In this document: piece by piece, positions 1 through 7,342 of the stretch
How the letters are laid out: every line of letters begins with the position of its first letter
Position numbering within the stretch: position 1 is the stretch's first letter
Origin: Nitrospirota bacterium
GTDB taxonomy: Bacteria > Nitrospirota > Thermodesulfovibrionia > Thermodesulfovibrionales > Magnetobacteriaceae
Direction: 5' to 3'
Length of the DNA stretch: 17,889 bases
Assembly: GCA_015233485.1 (NCBI GenBank)
Contig: JADFXO010000046.1
Span: forward strand, 1-17,889
Made by a program: the position numbers and the translations under genes
The notes under the pieces: generated by a model
What the model was told of the DNA's origin: nothing
What the model saw: only the letters and a program-made list of their open reading frames with translations
The model's database searches: none

Positions 1-1
1 T

Positions 2-208
2 GCTGAGAGGTTTTTACGCCTATTGGTTATTTCAAGAAAAATAAATTTTGGCAGTCAATCTGATGGTGGAGTTAAGACGACGGCATATCTTCGTACAGTT
101 GCCGCAACATGCAAAATTAGAAAAATTAGCACGTGGAACTACCTTGCTTCGGTCGTCGAAGCACATCGCAAAGGCATTGAGATACCCATGATTCCACAAG
201 TCTTATAA
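2..208 (+). CDS. IS66-family transposase, C-terminal end (partial at window edge)
   Basis: The frame is open from the window edge and reads AERFLRLLVISRKINFG, then SQSDGG, then a helical segment with RTVAATCK and NYLASVVEAHRKG, and stops at 208. This resembles the end of IS66-type DDE transposases (usual form: NxAERxLRPLVIxRKxSFGxQSDxG followed by a helical tail). Only the last 68 or so residues are in view, so whether the gene is whole upstream cannot be judged. A TTG at 23 is only an internal codon. Five bases after the stop an IS21 remnant begins, so no normal IS66 right end or inverted repeat is seen here. The family call is from memory of the motif, not a search. Confidence 0.7.
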   Translation, partial: AERFLRLLVISRKINFGSQSDGGVKTTAYLRTVAATCKIRKISTWNYLASVVEAHRKGIEIPMIPQVL

Positions 209-213
209 TAGCG

Positions 214-595
214 GGTGAACGGTTACGTTTTGAGAGTTTGAGTGAGGGATTACAATATGCACTTTTTGAGTTAGGGCGAGTGAGCATCAGACAGACAAGT
301 TAAGTGCGGCAGTGAATAACATGTCAAATGTGGAAGAGTTTACAAAGCGTTACGATGCCTTATTGAAACACTATGGATTAGAAGGGAGAAAGATACAGAC
401 AGGAAAGGAGATGGAGATGTGGAGCAGCGTTACAATCGATTTAAGAGGGCGGTTAACCAATCACTGTTGCTAAGAGGAAGCAACGACTTTAATGACCAAG
501 GTGAATATGTTGAATTTATAAGGAAATTGTTTAAGCAATTAAATATAGGGCGCAAAGAGAAATTTATGGAGGAGGTAAAAATCCTAAGGGTATAA
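214..595 (+). pseudogene. IS21-family transposase IstA remnant with frameshifts
   Basis: Pieces of an IstA-type integrase lie in successive frames. First comes GERLRFESLSEGLQYALFEL, ending near 280. A frame change near 290 gives DKLSAAVNN, then VEEFTKRYDALLKHYGLEGR. A second change near 405 gives GDGDVEQRYNRFKRAVNQ, then SLLLRGSNDFN and EKFMEEVKILRV, with a stop at 593-595. These match the C-terminal part of IS21 transposases, including the Glu of the DDE set in GDVEQ. The N-terminal HTH and first Asp residues are missing, and no istB follows. At least two frameshifts mean it is inactive. It is joined head to tail with the IS66 fragment, and a truncated DUF262 gene abuts its far end. Confidence 0.8.
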
Positions 596-812
596 GCCAG
601 TCTTCATGGTTTTCAACTGCCGTTTTTAGGATAATAGACTCATTCTCCATTTTTTTCACCAGGACTTCAACTGGATAATCTGCTCCATAACTCGATATTT
701 CATATTTAAAAGGTATTTCTTCATCATTATCATCTGCCTCATCTTGCACATCCTCTGATACATTATCTGTATTAGATTCCTTCAATTGAGTATCAATATC
801 AGATATTTCCAT
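564..812 (-). pseudogene. Truncated DUF262 protein (N-terminal stub)
   Basis: An 82-residue frame starts at ATG 812 behind a strong AGGAGG. It has an acidic low-complexity N-terminus (residues 1-32), then KYEISSYGADYPVEVLVKKM followed by ENESII. This is how many DUF262 (ParB/Srx-like, GmrS-related) proteins begin; they would continue with an I-PxFQRxxVW strand. Here similarity ends at ESII (about position 632), and the last 23 residues (LKTAV...) are novel, running into the IS21 debris on the opposite strand. I infer that a once longer gene was cut by the insertion or deletion that brought in the transposase remnants. The promoter is intact, so a short product may still be made. DUF262 proteins are often nucleases of defence islands, but no function survives in this stub. 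Confidence 0.55.
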
Positions 813-842
813 AATATTAGTCCTCCTACGCGCTTACCACTC

Positions 843-878
843 TATCACAATTGTACAGTATCAATTTTACAAAGTCAA
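843..878 (-). promoter_or_regulatory. Sigma70-type promoter for the DUF262 stub
   Basis: On the minus strand TTGACT (873-878) and TACAAT (850-855) are separated by exactly 17 bases. Transcription would start near 843, about 30 nt before the ATG at 812, with AGGAGG between. Confidence 0.6.
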
Positions 879-940
879 GATAATTTTAATTGAAGTCCTG
901 ATATTAATGTAGTACGGCGTCTGCTTCCACGTTGATATTA

Positions 941-1414
941 TTACGGAAAGAACTCTCTGCCCTTCAGGATTTCTGAAAGGGGAATCGAATATATTCCGTT
1001 TTCTTCCTTTCCATGAATGGGGATTGGATAGCAGCCGCCGATTCCTGTTTTCAGGTCTTCGTAGGGTATCTCTACCTGGCAGTTTCTGCACTCAAGAAAT
1101 GACTTATCCGCCCTGTAGCCCCGGTTATGCTGCTTGCACGAGTTGCATATGTCGAAATAGGAATACATCTGGCCGTCTACCTTGACCACAAAAAAATATA
1201 TCTCCTTCGCGTTATCCGTGTGTGCGTAAAATGCCGGGATTTTCTCCTTAAACGACGCACTGTTTACCTGAAAAATATCCCCTATGAATTGCGCCTTATC
1301 GAAAGTCCTTGATTTGTTGCAGCCATGAAAAATGAGGGCCGCCAAAATAAGGGCAATAGCCCCAATAGATGTCTTAATACCGTCTTTATTCCCCTGACGC
1401 ATGACTTTTAACAT
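941..1414 (-). CDS. DUF2318-type exported cysteine-rich protein
   Basis: This is a 157-residue protein with a positively charged start, a hydrophobic stretch (about residues 14-31) and a Cys directly after it (FHGC). It is either lipid-modified with a poor lipobox or anchored by an uncleaved helix. The mature part has CNSC, ECRNC and a third conserved segment, GIGGCYPIP. This matches DUF2318, the cysteine domain found in membrane proteins linked to metal or redox chemistry; the Cys pairs could hold an Fe-S cluster or metal. Its substrate is unknown. Both possible starts (ATG 1414 and ATG 1402) lack a clear Shine-Dalgarno sequence. It stands alone between mobile debris and clpB, in the same direction as clpB but 186 bp downstream of it. 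Confidence 0.65.
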   Translation of the reverse strand: MLKVMRQGNKDGIKTSIGAIALILAALIFHGCNKSRTFDKAQFIGDIFQVNSASFKEKIPAFYAHTDNAKEIYFFVVKVDGQMYSYFDICNSCKQHNRGYRADKSFLECRNCQVEIPYEDLKTGIGGCYPIPIHGKEENGIYSIPLSEILKGREFFP

Positions 1415-1570
1415 AGCAGAACAACTCTATCACTTGTCAACACAGCCATGACACCTAAATCCACCATCAAAGTAAGCCGCGGTGAACATTTTAGTTTTTT
1501 GGGGAGATTTTTGTGAGGAGTTCAGAGTTTACCCCCTTTTGTGAGAGGATTTCTATCTAACGGATTATCC

Positions 1571-1591
1571 CCCTTCGTCTTTAATCCTTAG
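1571..1591 (-). repeat. 21-bp dispersed element, copy A
   Basis: Read on the minus strand this begins CTAAGGATTAAAGACGAAGG and is identical over 21 bp to 14061-14081 on the plus strand. It sits 10 bases after the clpB stop codon, in clpB's orientation. GGATTA and a TAATCC just beyond the repeat could pair as a weak stem with a 14-base loop, but there is no T run, so it is not a standard terminator. Confidence 0.75.
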
Positions 1592-1600
1592 CTAGTCGTT

Positions 1601-4216
1601 TTACTCTATCTCTGCCACTTCAATGTTTGAAAATACCATTTTGCCGTATTCGTAGTCCACTTGTACCGTATCGCCCTCGTTTACCGATTTTTCGATTATC
1701 TTTAACGCTAACGGATTAAGGATCTCTGTTTGCAGCGCCCTCTTTAACGGTCTTGCGCCATAGACGGGGTCGTAACCAGCGTCCGCGATTGCATCTTTTG
1801 CCCTGTCTGACAGCAGGATGTCTATGCGCTTGTCCTTCAGGTATCGCCTCATCCTGTAGAGCTGAATATCCACGATGCGTTTTATCAGTTCCTTAGTCAG
1901 CGGATTGAACATTATTATCTCATCCACCCTGTTGAGGAACTCCGGCCTGAAGATTGACCTTAGTTCTTCCATGACCTCCTTCTTAACGCCGTTATTGTTT
2001 GAGATGGCTCCGTCTCGCAGGTGTTCCTGTATGTATGAGCTGCCTATGTTGGACGTCATTATGACGACGGTGTTTCTAAAATCTACCGTCCTGCCGTGGC
2101 CGTCTGTGAGCCTGCCATCGTCAAGGAGCTGCAACAGAACGTTAAAGATTTCGGGGTGTGCCTTTTCGATTTCATCAAACAGGACGACACTATAGGGGCG
2201 CCTCCTTATGGCCTCCGTAAGCTGCCCGCCCTCGTCGTAGCCGACATATCCGGGGGGTGCGCCAATGAGGCGTGATACCGTGTGTTTTTCCTGATACTCG
2301 GACATGTCGATACGCCTCAGGGCATTCTCATCGTCAAAAAGAAACTCACAGAGCGCTCTTGCCAGCTCAGTCTTCCCGACGCCGGTAGGCCCCAAAAATA
2401 TGAATGACCCTATCGGACGGTTCGGGTCCTGAATGCCCGCCCTTGCCCTTCTTACCGCGTTGGATACCATCTGTACCGCCTCGGGCTGCCCGACCACCCT
2501 GAGCCGAAGCCTGTCCTCCATGTGGAGGAGTTTTTCCACCTCCGTCTCAAGCATCCGAAGCATGGGAATGCCCGTCCATCGAGACACTACCCACGCGATG
2601 TCCTCTTCAGTTACGGTGTCGGTGAGCATTTTGCTGTTAGTGTGCCACGCATCAAGACGGCGGGTTTGCTCTTCCTGCGCCTTGGAAAGCTCTATTATGC
2701 GGCCGTATTTCAGCTCTGCCGCACGGGCAAGGTTGCCCTGGCGCTCAGCAGCGTCGGCCTCTGTCTTCGCGGCTTCGATTTCCTCTTTTATCTTTCTGAT
2801 TGAGGACAGAATATCCTTTTCTCCCATCCATCTGGCGCGCAGCTGGTCTCGTTTGTCGATAAGTTCGACAATGGTTTTGTCGATTTTTTCCAGTTGCAGG
2901 GCAGACTCCTTCGAGTCTTCCTTAAGCATAGCCTGGCGTTCGATTTCAAGCTGCCTTACGCGCCTTTCCAATTCGTCAAGCTCTGTAGGCATACTGTCCA
3001 TCTCCATACGGAGTTTTGAGGCCGCCTCGTCTATTAAATCAATGGCCTTGTCCGGCAGGAATCTGTCCGATATGTAGCGGTTTGACAAGACAACGGCGGC
3101 TATCAGGGCGGAGTCCCTGAACTTAATTCCATGGTGAATCTCATAACGCTCTTTCAGCCCCCTTAGGATGGATATAGTATCCTGCACGGTAGGCTCCTTT
3201 ATATAAACCGGTTGAAAACGTCTTTCAAGGGCGGCGTCTTTTTCTATATATTTTCTGTACTCATCAAGCGTGGTGGCGCCAACACACCGCAGTTCCCCGC
3301 GGGCCAGCGCAGGTTTAAGCATATTTGAGGCATCTATTGAACCTTCGGCCGCCCCCGCGCCGACAAGTGTATGCAGCTCATCAATAAACAGGATTACCTT
3401 CCCCGCAGAGCCTTCTACCTCCTTGATTACCGCCTTTAGCCTGTCCTCAAATTCCCCCCTGTACTTAGCTCCCGCAACGAGCGCCCCAATGTCCAGCGCC
3501 ACGACAATCTTGTCTTTCAAGGTCTCAGGCACATCCCCTGCCACTATGCGCCCGGCAAGCCCCTCGGCAATAGCGGTCTTGCCAACGCCGGGGTCGCCTA
3601 TTATCACAGGGTTGTTCTTTGTCCTTCGGGCAAGCACCTGTATCACCCTTCGAATCTCCTCGTCCCTGCCTATGACGGGGTCAAGCTTTCCCCTGGCGGC
3701 AAGGACGATAAGGTCACGGCCATATTTCTTGAGCGCCTGATATTTATCTTCGGGGTTTTCGTCCGTTACGCGCTGAGTACCCCTGAATTCCATCATGGCC
3801 GCGAGCAATGTATCTGTGTCAACGCCGTGGCGCCGCAGGAGCTCAGATGCCCCGCCTCCCTTAACAATCAGCCCTAAGAGCAGGTGTTCGACGCTGACAT
3901 ACTCGTCACTCATGTGCTGTGCTGAGGCGGCAGCCTCGTCAAAGCAATCCTTCAGCCTTGTGGACAGGTATAGGTGTCCCATGGGCTGCGCCCCCGATAC
4001 CCTTGGAAACTTGTCTGTTGCGGCCTCCAGTTCGGTCTTTAATCTTTCAACATTAGCGCCCGCCTTCGTAAGAATCTGTGATGGAGTCCCCTCCTTATCC
4101 TCTATCAGGGCAAGGAGCAGATGCTCAGGCTGCAGCTCCTGATTGCCCTTGCCGGAGGCAATTGACTGGGCGTCTCTGAGGGCCTCGCGGCTTTTTATAG
4201 TCAGATTGTCCATCAC
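1601..4216 (-). CDS. clpB: ATP-dependent disaggregase ClpB
   Basis: ClpB is a hexameric cytoplasmic AAA+ chaperone that threads aggregated proteins through its pore, working with DnaK/DnaJ. The 871 residues match the usual 850-870. Two Clp-N repeats occupy about 1-145. AAA-1 has Walker A GDPGVGKT (207-214) and Walker B VILFIDE (274-280). A coiled-coil middle domain spans about 405-520, and AAA-2 has Walker A GPTGVGKT (609-616) and the pore-loop segment GYVGYDEGG. The middle domain separates ClpB from ClpA and ClpC. The start is GTG 4216, or ATG 4213 three bases on; a GGAGGTG inside the end of hspR serves either. The hspR stop overlaps the start, so the two are translationally coupled. No strong terminator follows the stop. 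Confidence 0.97.
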   Translation of the reverse strand: MMDNLTIKSREALRDAQSIASGKGNQELQPEHLLLALIEDKEGTPSQILTKAGANVERLKTELEAATDKFPRVSGAQPMGHLYLSTRLKDCFDEAAASAQHMSDEYVSVEHLLLGLIVKGGGASELLRRHGVDTDTLLAAMMEFRGTQRVTDENPEDKYQALKKYGRDLIVLAARGKLDPVIGRDEEIRRVIQVLARRTKNNPVIIGDPGVGKTAIAEGLAGRIVAGDVPETLKDKIVVALDIGALVAGAKYRGEFEDRLKAVIKEVEGSAGKVILFIDELHTLVGAGAAEGSIDASNMLKPALARGELRCVGATTLDEYRKYIEKDAALERRFQPVYIKEPTVQDTISILRGLKERYEIHHGIKFRDSALIAAVVLSNRYISDRFLPDKAIDLIDEAASKLRMEMDSMPTELDELERRVRQLEIERQAMLKEDSKESALQLEKIDKTIVELIDKRDQLRARWMGEKDILSSIRKIKEEIEAAKTEADAAERQGNLARAAELKYGRIIELSKAQEEQTRRLDAWHTNSKMLTDTVTEEDIAWVVSRWTGIPMLRMLETEVEKLLHMEDRLRLRVVGQPEAVQMVSNAVRRARAGIQDPNRPIGSFIFLGPTGVGKTELARALCEFLFDDENALRRIDMSEYQEKHTVSRLIGAPPGYVGYDEGGQLTEAIRRRPYSVVLFDEIEKAHPEIFNVLLQLLDDGRLTDGHGRTVDFRNTVVIMTSNIGSSYIQEHLRDGAISNNNGVKKEVMEELRSIFRPEFLNRVDEIIMFNPLTKELIKRIVDIQLYRMRRYLKDKRIDILLSDRAKDAIADAGYDPVYGARPLKRALQTEILNPLALKIIEKSVNEGDTVQVDYEYGKMVFSNIEVAEIE

Positions 4217-4602
4217 CTGTTTTCACCTCCGTTTTCAAATTGGGGGGTATCATGTTTTCCGATAAATATTTGTTGCAGTCTGCCCTTGAAATACCTCTTT
4301 GTGTCTTCCTCAAGATAATCCATGATGCCCTCCATTTCCTTTTGCATGGCGTCGAGCCTGGCGCGCATGTCTATGATTATCTCAAGCCCCGCCTTGTTCA
4401 CGCCCAGTTTTCTTGTCAGGTCGACAATAAACTTCAACTGCTTTATGTCCTGGTCTGAGTACTTGCGTTGATTATTTTGCCGTGTTGGAGTGATAAACCC
4501 CTCCCGCTCATAGAGCCTCAGCGTCTGGGGATGGAGGTCAAACATCTCCGCCACTACGCTGATTACATAAAGCGGCCGGCGGCTGACATCCTTCTCATCC
4601 AT
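4213..4602 (-). CDS. hspR: MerR-family heat-shock regulator HspR
   Basis: This is a 129-residue winged-helix DNA-binding protein. Residues 10-80 form the MerR domain, with YVISVVAEMFDLHPQTLRLYE and the wing NNQRKYSDQDI. A short dimerisation helix with LTRKLGVNKAGLEIIIDMR follows. The LHPQTLRLYEREG signature and the position between a J-protein gene and clpB are those of HspR, which represses dnaK/clpB-type operons through HAIR sites with DnaK as co-repressor. The gene overlaps the J-protein gene by 8 bases and clpB by 1-4 bases. A perfect HAIR site (CTTGAGT-N7-ACTCAAG) is not visible upstream of the operon; only two CTTGA half-sites as direct repeats occur (see findings), so the operator here may differ. 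The last 25 residues are unconserved. Confidence 0.9.
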   Translation of the reverse strand: MDEKDVSRRPLYVISVVAEMFDLHPQTLRLYEREGFITPTRQNNQRKYSDQDIKQLKFIVDLTRKLGVNKAGLEIIIDMRARLDAMQKEMEGIMDYLEEDTKRYFKGRLQQIFIGKHDTPQFENGGENR

Positions 4603-5641
4603 TGTTGCGTCCCCCTTTGAGCAGGTCTTCTCTAACGTTTTCTTTATATAAGCCGGCGAGGCTGTTTATCAGCTCTCTCTGCTGTTGCGTCAGTTTCGTT
4701 GGTACGGCAACCTGCACCTCGACATATAAATCGCCGTAGCCGGTACCTTTAGGAAGCGGCATTCCCTTGCCTTTGAGCAAGAATATCCTGCCGCTTTGTG
4801 TCCCCTCAGGAAGGGTCATCAGAGATGTGCCTCCAAGCGTCGGCACCTCTATTTTTGCCCCTAAGGCGGCCTCTATAAACGTTACAGGCACGTCTACATA
4901 CAAATCGTCATCCTTTCTCTTAAATATTGGGTGCGGCCTTACGTGTATCTCTATGACCACATCCCCGGCGAGACTGCTTCCCATGGCGCCCTTGCCCTTT
5001 AGCCTTACCTTGCTGCCAGTGGTTACGCCCTGCGGGATTTTTACTTTCATTGAATCGGTGGCCGGGACTGTGCCCGCCCCGTTGCATTCATAGCACGGCC
5101 TCGCGCCCTTTACGCCGGCTCCCGCGCAGTTTCCGCAGGTTGTCTCGCGTGTTATGCTCATTGACTTAGTCACGCCCGTGTATGCCTCGTCAAGTGTCAG
5201 CGTCAACTCCGCCGCCATGTCGTCGCCTCTGTGGGCAGTTGGGGCCTCCGGTTTGGCGTTGAATTTGAACATTTCCGAGAATATGTCTCCGAATCCGCCC
5301 ATATCGAAATTCGTCGCGTACTTTTTGCCGCCAAAACCCTTCCCGTCGCCAAACGGCCTGCTATTGGCAAAGGCGCCGTTGTTGAAATACTCAAACCCGT
5401 TGTCAGCGCCAAAGGGATTGTGCCTTGCGTTGTCGTATTCTTTACGTTTTTTCACATCGCCCAGGACGTCATAGGCCTCGTTAATTTCCCTTGATTTCGC
5501 CTCACATTCCTTGCTTCCCGGGTTTAGGTCGGGATGGCACTTCCGCGCCAGCTTCCTGAACGCCTTTTTTATCTCATCATGGGTGGCGGTCTTGCTCACG
5601 CCCAGTGTCGCATAGTGGTCTTTAGTACCTGGTGCAGACAT
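4595..5641 (-). CDS. DnaJ/CbpA-type J-domain co-chaperone with half zinc centre
   Basis: This is a 348-residue class I/II-like Hsp40 that delivers clients to DnaK and stimulates its ATPase. The J domain is at residues 8-75 with the HPD motif at 36-38. A Gly/Phe-rich linker (about 80-120, with NPFGADNGFEYF) is followed by two tandem beta domains and a dimerisation tail. The zinc region keeps only two of the four CxxCxGxG units of DnaJ: CGNCAGAG (Cys 169, 172) and CYECNGAG (Cys 183, 186). That is enough for one zinc site. I start it at ATG 5641, not the GTG at 5674: GAGG lies about 6 bases upstream of 5641 and the J domain begins straight after. It is the first gene of the hspR-clpB operon; no grpE or dnaK is in the window. 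Confidence 0.9.
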   Translation of the reverse strand: MSAPGTKDHYATLGVSKTATHDEIKKAFRKLARKCHPDLNPGSKECEAKSREINEAYDVLGDVKKRKEYDNARHNPFGADNGFEYFNNGAFANSRPFGDGKGFGGKKYATNFDMGGFGDIFSEMFKFNAKPEAPTAHRGDDMAAELTLTLDEAYTGVTKSMSITRETTCGNCAGAGVKGARPCYECNGAGTVPATDSMKVKIPQGVTTGSKVRLKGKGAMGSSLAGDVVIEIHVRPHPIFKRKDDDLYVDVPVTFIEAALGAKIEVPTLGGTSLMTLPEGTQSGRIFLLKGKGMPLPKGTGYGDLYVEVQVAVPTKLTQQQRELINSLAGLYKENVREDLLKGGRNNG

Positions 5642-5679
5642 ATCAGCCTCACACGCATTTGTTAAGCCGCACACCGCGG

Positions 5680-5739
5680 CCGGCGGCCAAAAACGGCGAC
5701 CGGCGGCTAATCGGAGCTAACCGCAGCCAATAGCCACTG
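5680..5739. repeat. Three imperfect 20-bp repeats in the J-protein operon leader
   Basis: Units begin at 5680, 5700 and 5720. They share a head of CCGGCGGCCAA, CCGGCGGCTAA and ACCGCAGCCAA followed by about 9 variable bases. They fall within the predicted 5' untranslated region, so they would be transcribed. Confidence 0.5.
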
Positions 5740-5743
5740 TCTG

Positions 5744-5772
5744 ACTATAACACTTTATAAGCGCTTTGTCAA
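5744..5772 (-). promoter_or_regulatory. Sigma70-type promoter of the J-protein/hspR/clpB operon
   Basis: On the minus strand TTGACA (5767-5772) is followed after exactly 17 bases by TATAGT (5744-5749). The start of transcription would be near 5737, giving a leader of about 95 nt. The -35 matches the sigma70 consensus in all six bases and the -10 in five of six, as expected for an HspR-repressed operon rather than a sigma32 one. Confidence 0.75.
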
Positions 5773-5906
5773 GATATTTCTATTAAGCCCTATCAAGTAT
5801 TATTATAAGCTGCCCTATAATTATTGCGGCTGCCGCATGATACCGTGCGAGCGGAAAATATTATTTTTCTGTTTCGGCTGGATCGCCGACGGTGAAATGT
5901 GATATT

Positions 5907-5922
5907 ATTGTTTAAAAACAAT
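5907..5922. promoter_or_regulatory. Perfect 16-bp palindrome ATTGTTT-AA-AAACAAT
   Basis: This is a perfect inverted repeat (7-bp arms, 2-bp centre) in the divergent region, 164 bp before dsrA. It has the shape of a dimeric repressor operator. It does not match the FNR (TTGAT-N4-ATCAA) or Rex (TTGTGA-type) consensus closely, so the regulator is unknown. Confidence 0.35.
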
Positions 5923-6016
5923 GGGATTGGTCTATGCAATGAGGGGCTAATAAAAAAAATTTATTACTTGATAACTTTTTTTTATTTGACGATTAGCATG
6001 AATATTTAATATGCTT

Positions 6017-6046
6017 TTGATACTTAAAAGAAAGGGGTTTTATCAT
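6017..6046 (+). promoter_or_regulatory. Candidate promoter of dsrAB
   Basis: TTGATA (6017-6022) and TATCAT (6041-6046) have an 18-base spacer; each hexamer matches consensus in five of six positions. Transcription would begin near 6053, about 30 nt ahead of the ATG, leaving room for the GGAGGG ribosome site. Confidence 0.45.
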
Positions 6047-6085
6047 TTGAATCTCTCAATATAAAATCTTTAAGGAGGGTAGTCT

Positions 6086-7270
6086 ATGAGTAAGAAGAAG
6101 TATGATTCACCGCTATTAGACGAATTGGAAAAGGGTGTGTTTCCAAGCTTCGTAACAGAGATTAAGCGGGCAGCGGCGCATTCGGACATGGCCAACGATC
6201 TGATCGGCCACACGGAACTATGTTATAAGGAGAGGGTAACACACTGGAAGCACGGTGGCATAGTCGGCGTCAGGGGATACGGCGGAGGTGTTATCGGAAG
6301 GTATTCCGATGTGCCGGATAAATTCCCGGGTGTAGCGCATTTCCACACAGTCAGACTGAACAGTCCGTCCGGGTTTTATTACAATGCGACGGTGCTGAAA
6401 GAGTTGTGCGATTTATGGGACAAGTATGGAAGCGGCCTGACCAATGTACACGGCTCAACGGGTGACCTTGTGTTTTTGGGGACAAGGACAGAGCAATTAG
6501 AGCCATTTTTCGCGGAAACATCATCGAGAGGATGGGACCTCGGCGGTTCCGGTTCTGCATTGAGAACGCCAAGCTGCTGTGTCGGCAAGTCCAGATGTGA
6601 ATGGGCAAACATAGACACGATGGCGATAACCAACGACATAACCCAACATTACCAGGATGAGATGCACAGGCCGGCGTTCCCGTACAAATTCAAGTTCAAA
6701 GCGGCCGGTTGTCCTGTTGACTGTATCGCCTCCATAGCAAGGGCGGATATGTCCATAATCGGCACATGGAAGGGCGACATCAGGATTAATCAGGCTGAAG
6801 TGCTGAACTATTCTAAAACGATGGACATAAAGGCTGAGATCATTGACATGTGCCCGACAGGGTGTATGCAGTTTGACGGCAAGGCACTGAAGATAGACAA
6901 TTCCAACTGTAACAGGTGTATGCACTGCATAGCGAAGATGACGAAGGCCTTAAGGCCCGGCACTGAGCAAGGCGCGACACTGCTGTTAGGCAGCAAGGCC
7001 CCTATCGTAACCGGCGCCCTGATGTCGTGGGTAATAGTGCCTTTTATAAAGATGGAACCACCGTATGAAGAGTTCTACGACCTTATTGATAAGATTTGGG
7101 AATGGTGGGACGAAAACGGGAAGAACCGCGAGAGAATCGGCGAATTAATTGAAAGGTTGTCGTTCCCCAGATTCTTAAAAGAAGTCGGCCTTGAACCGAG
7201 TCCGGCGATGGTTAAGTGGCCAAGGAGAGATCCATTTTTCTTCTGGTCGGAAGAAGACATCCAGAGATAA
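6086..7270 (+). CDS. dsrA: Dissimilatory sulfite reductase alpha subunit
   Basis: DsrA pairs with DsrB in the cytoplasmic a2b2 enzyme that reduces sulfite with siroheme-[4Fe-4S] centres, passing sulfur to DsrC. In the 394 residues I see the cluster ligands CVGKSRC (Cys 165, 171) and AAGCPVDC (Cys 209, 213), and an inserted ferredoxin domain with CPTGC (256, 260) and CNRCMHC (275, 278, 281). The N-terminal half carries the expected siroheme-binding repeat (GVRGYGGGVIGRYSD). The start ATG has GGAGGG in front. It is co-directional with dsrB across 72 bp with no terminator. Whether it runs in the reductive or oxidative direction cannot be read from one subunit; the dsrD gene nearby favours reduction. 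Confidence 0.98.
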   Translation: MSKKKYDSPLLDELEKGVFPSFVTEIKRAAAHSDMANDLIGHTELCYKERVTHWKHGGIVGVRGYGGGVIGRYSDVPDKFPGVAHFHTVRLNSPSGFYYNATVLKELCDLWDKYGSGLTNVHGSTGDLVFLGTRTEQLEPFFAETSSRGWDLGGSGSALRTPSCCVGKSRCEWANIDTMAITNDITQHYQDEMHRPAFPYKFKFKAAGCPVDCIASIARADMSIIGTWKGDIRINQAEVLNYSKTMDIKAEIIDMCPTGCMQFDGKALKIDNSNCNRCMHCIAKMTKALRPGTEQGATLLLGSKAPIVTGALMSWVIVPFIKMEPPYEEFYDLIDKIWEWWDENGKNRERIGELIERLSFPRFLKEVGLEPSPAMVKWPRRDPFFFWSEEDIQR

Positions 7271-7342
7271 GTTTTTGTCGCTGAGTTTTTGTAGTAAAGA
7301 TAGATGTAATTGAAACATTACTAAACGAAGGAGGAATTTATA

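Larger units (their letters stand above)
5642..6085. other. 444-bp divergent control region between the heat-shock and dsr operons
   Basis: No coding frame is credible here. From left to right it holds the leader of the J-protein operon with three GC-rich repeats (5680-5739), its promoter (5744-5772), a perfect small hairpin GCGGCTGCCGC (5827-5837), an AT-rich palindrome (5907-5922) and an AT-rich approach to dsrA with a probable promoter at 6017-6046. Confidence 0.7.

Noticed and set aside
867..1091. Minus-strand frame of 74 codons overlapping the DUF2318 gene
   Set aside because: It overlaps the 3' end of a better-supported gene in another frame and has no ribosome site or recognisable motif.
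1410..1440. TTGACA-N19-TATGTT on the minus strand as a promoter for the DUF2318 gene
   Set aside because: The spacer is too long and the -10 poor; it would also place the start beyond the first ATG. Not strong enough to list as a feature.
2433..3077. Long plus-strand open frame (214 codons) opposite clpB
   Set aside because: It is the antisense of the ClpB middle domain; Ser/Arg-rich composition and no family motif mark it as a shadow frame.
5986..6012. TTGACG-N15-TAATAT as the dsrA promoter
   Set aside because: The spacer of 15 is short and the -10 weak; the 6017-6046 candidate matches better.
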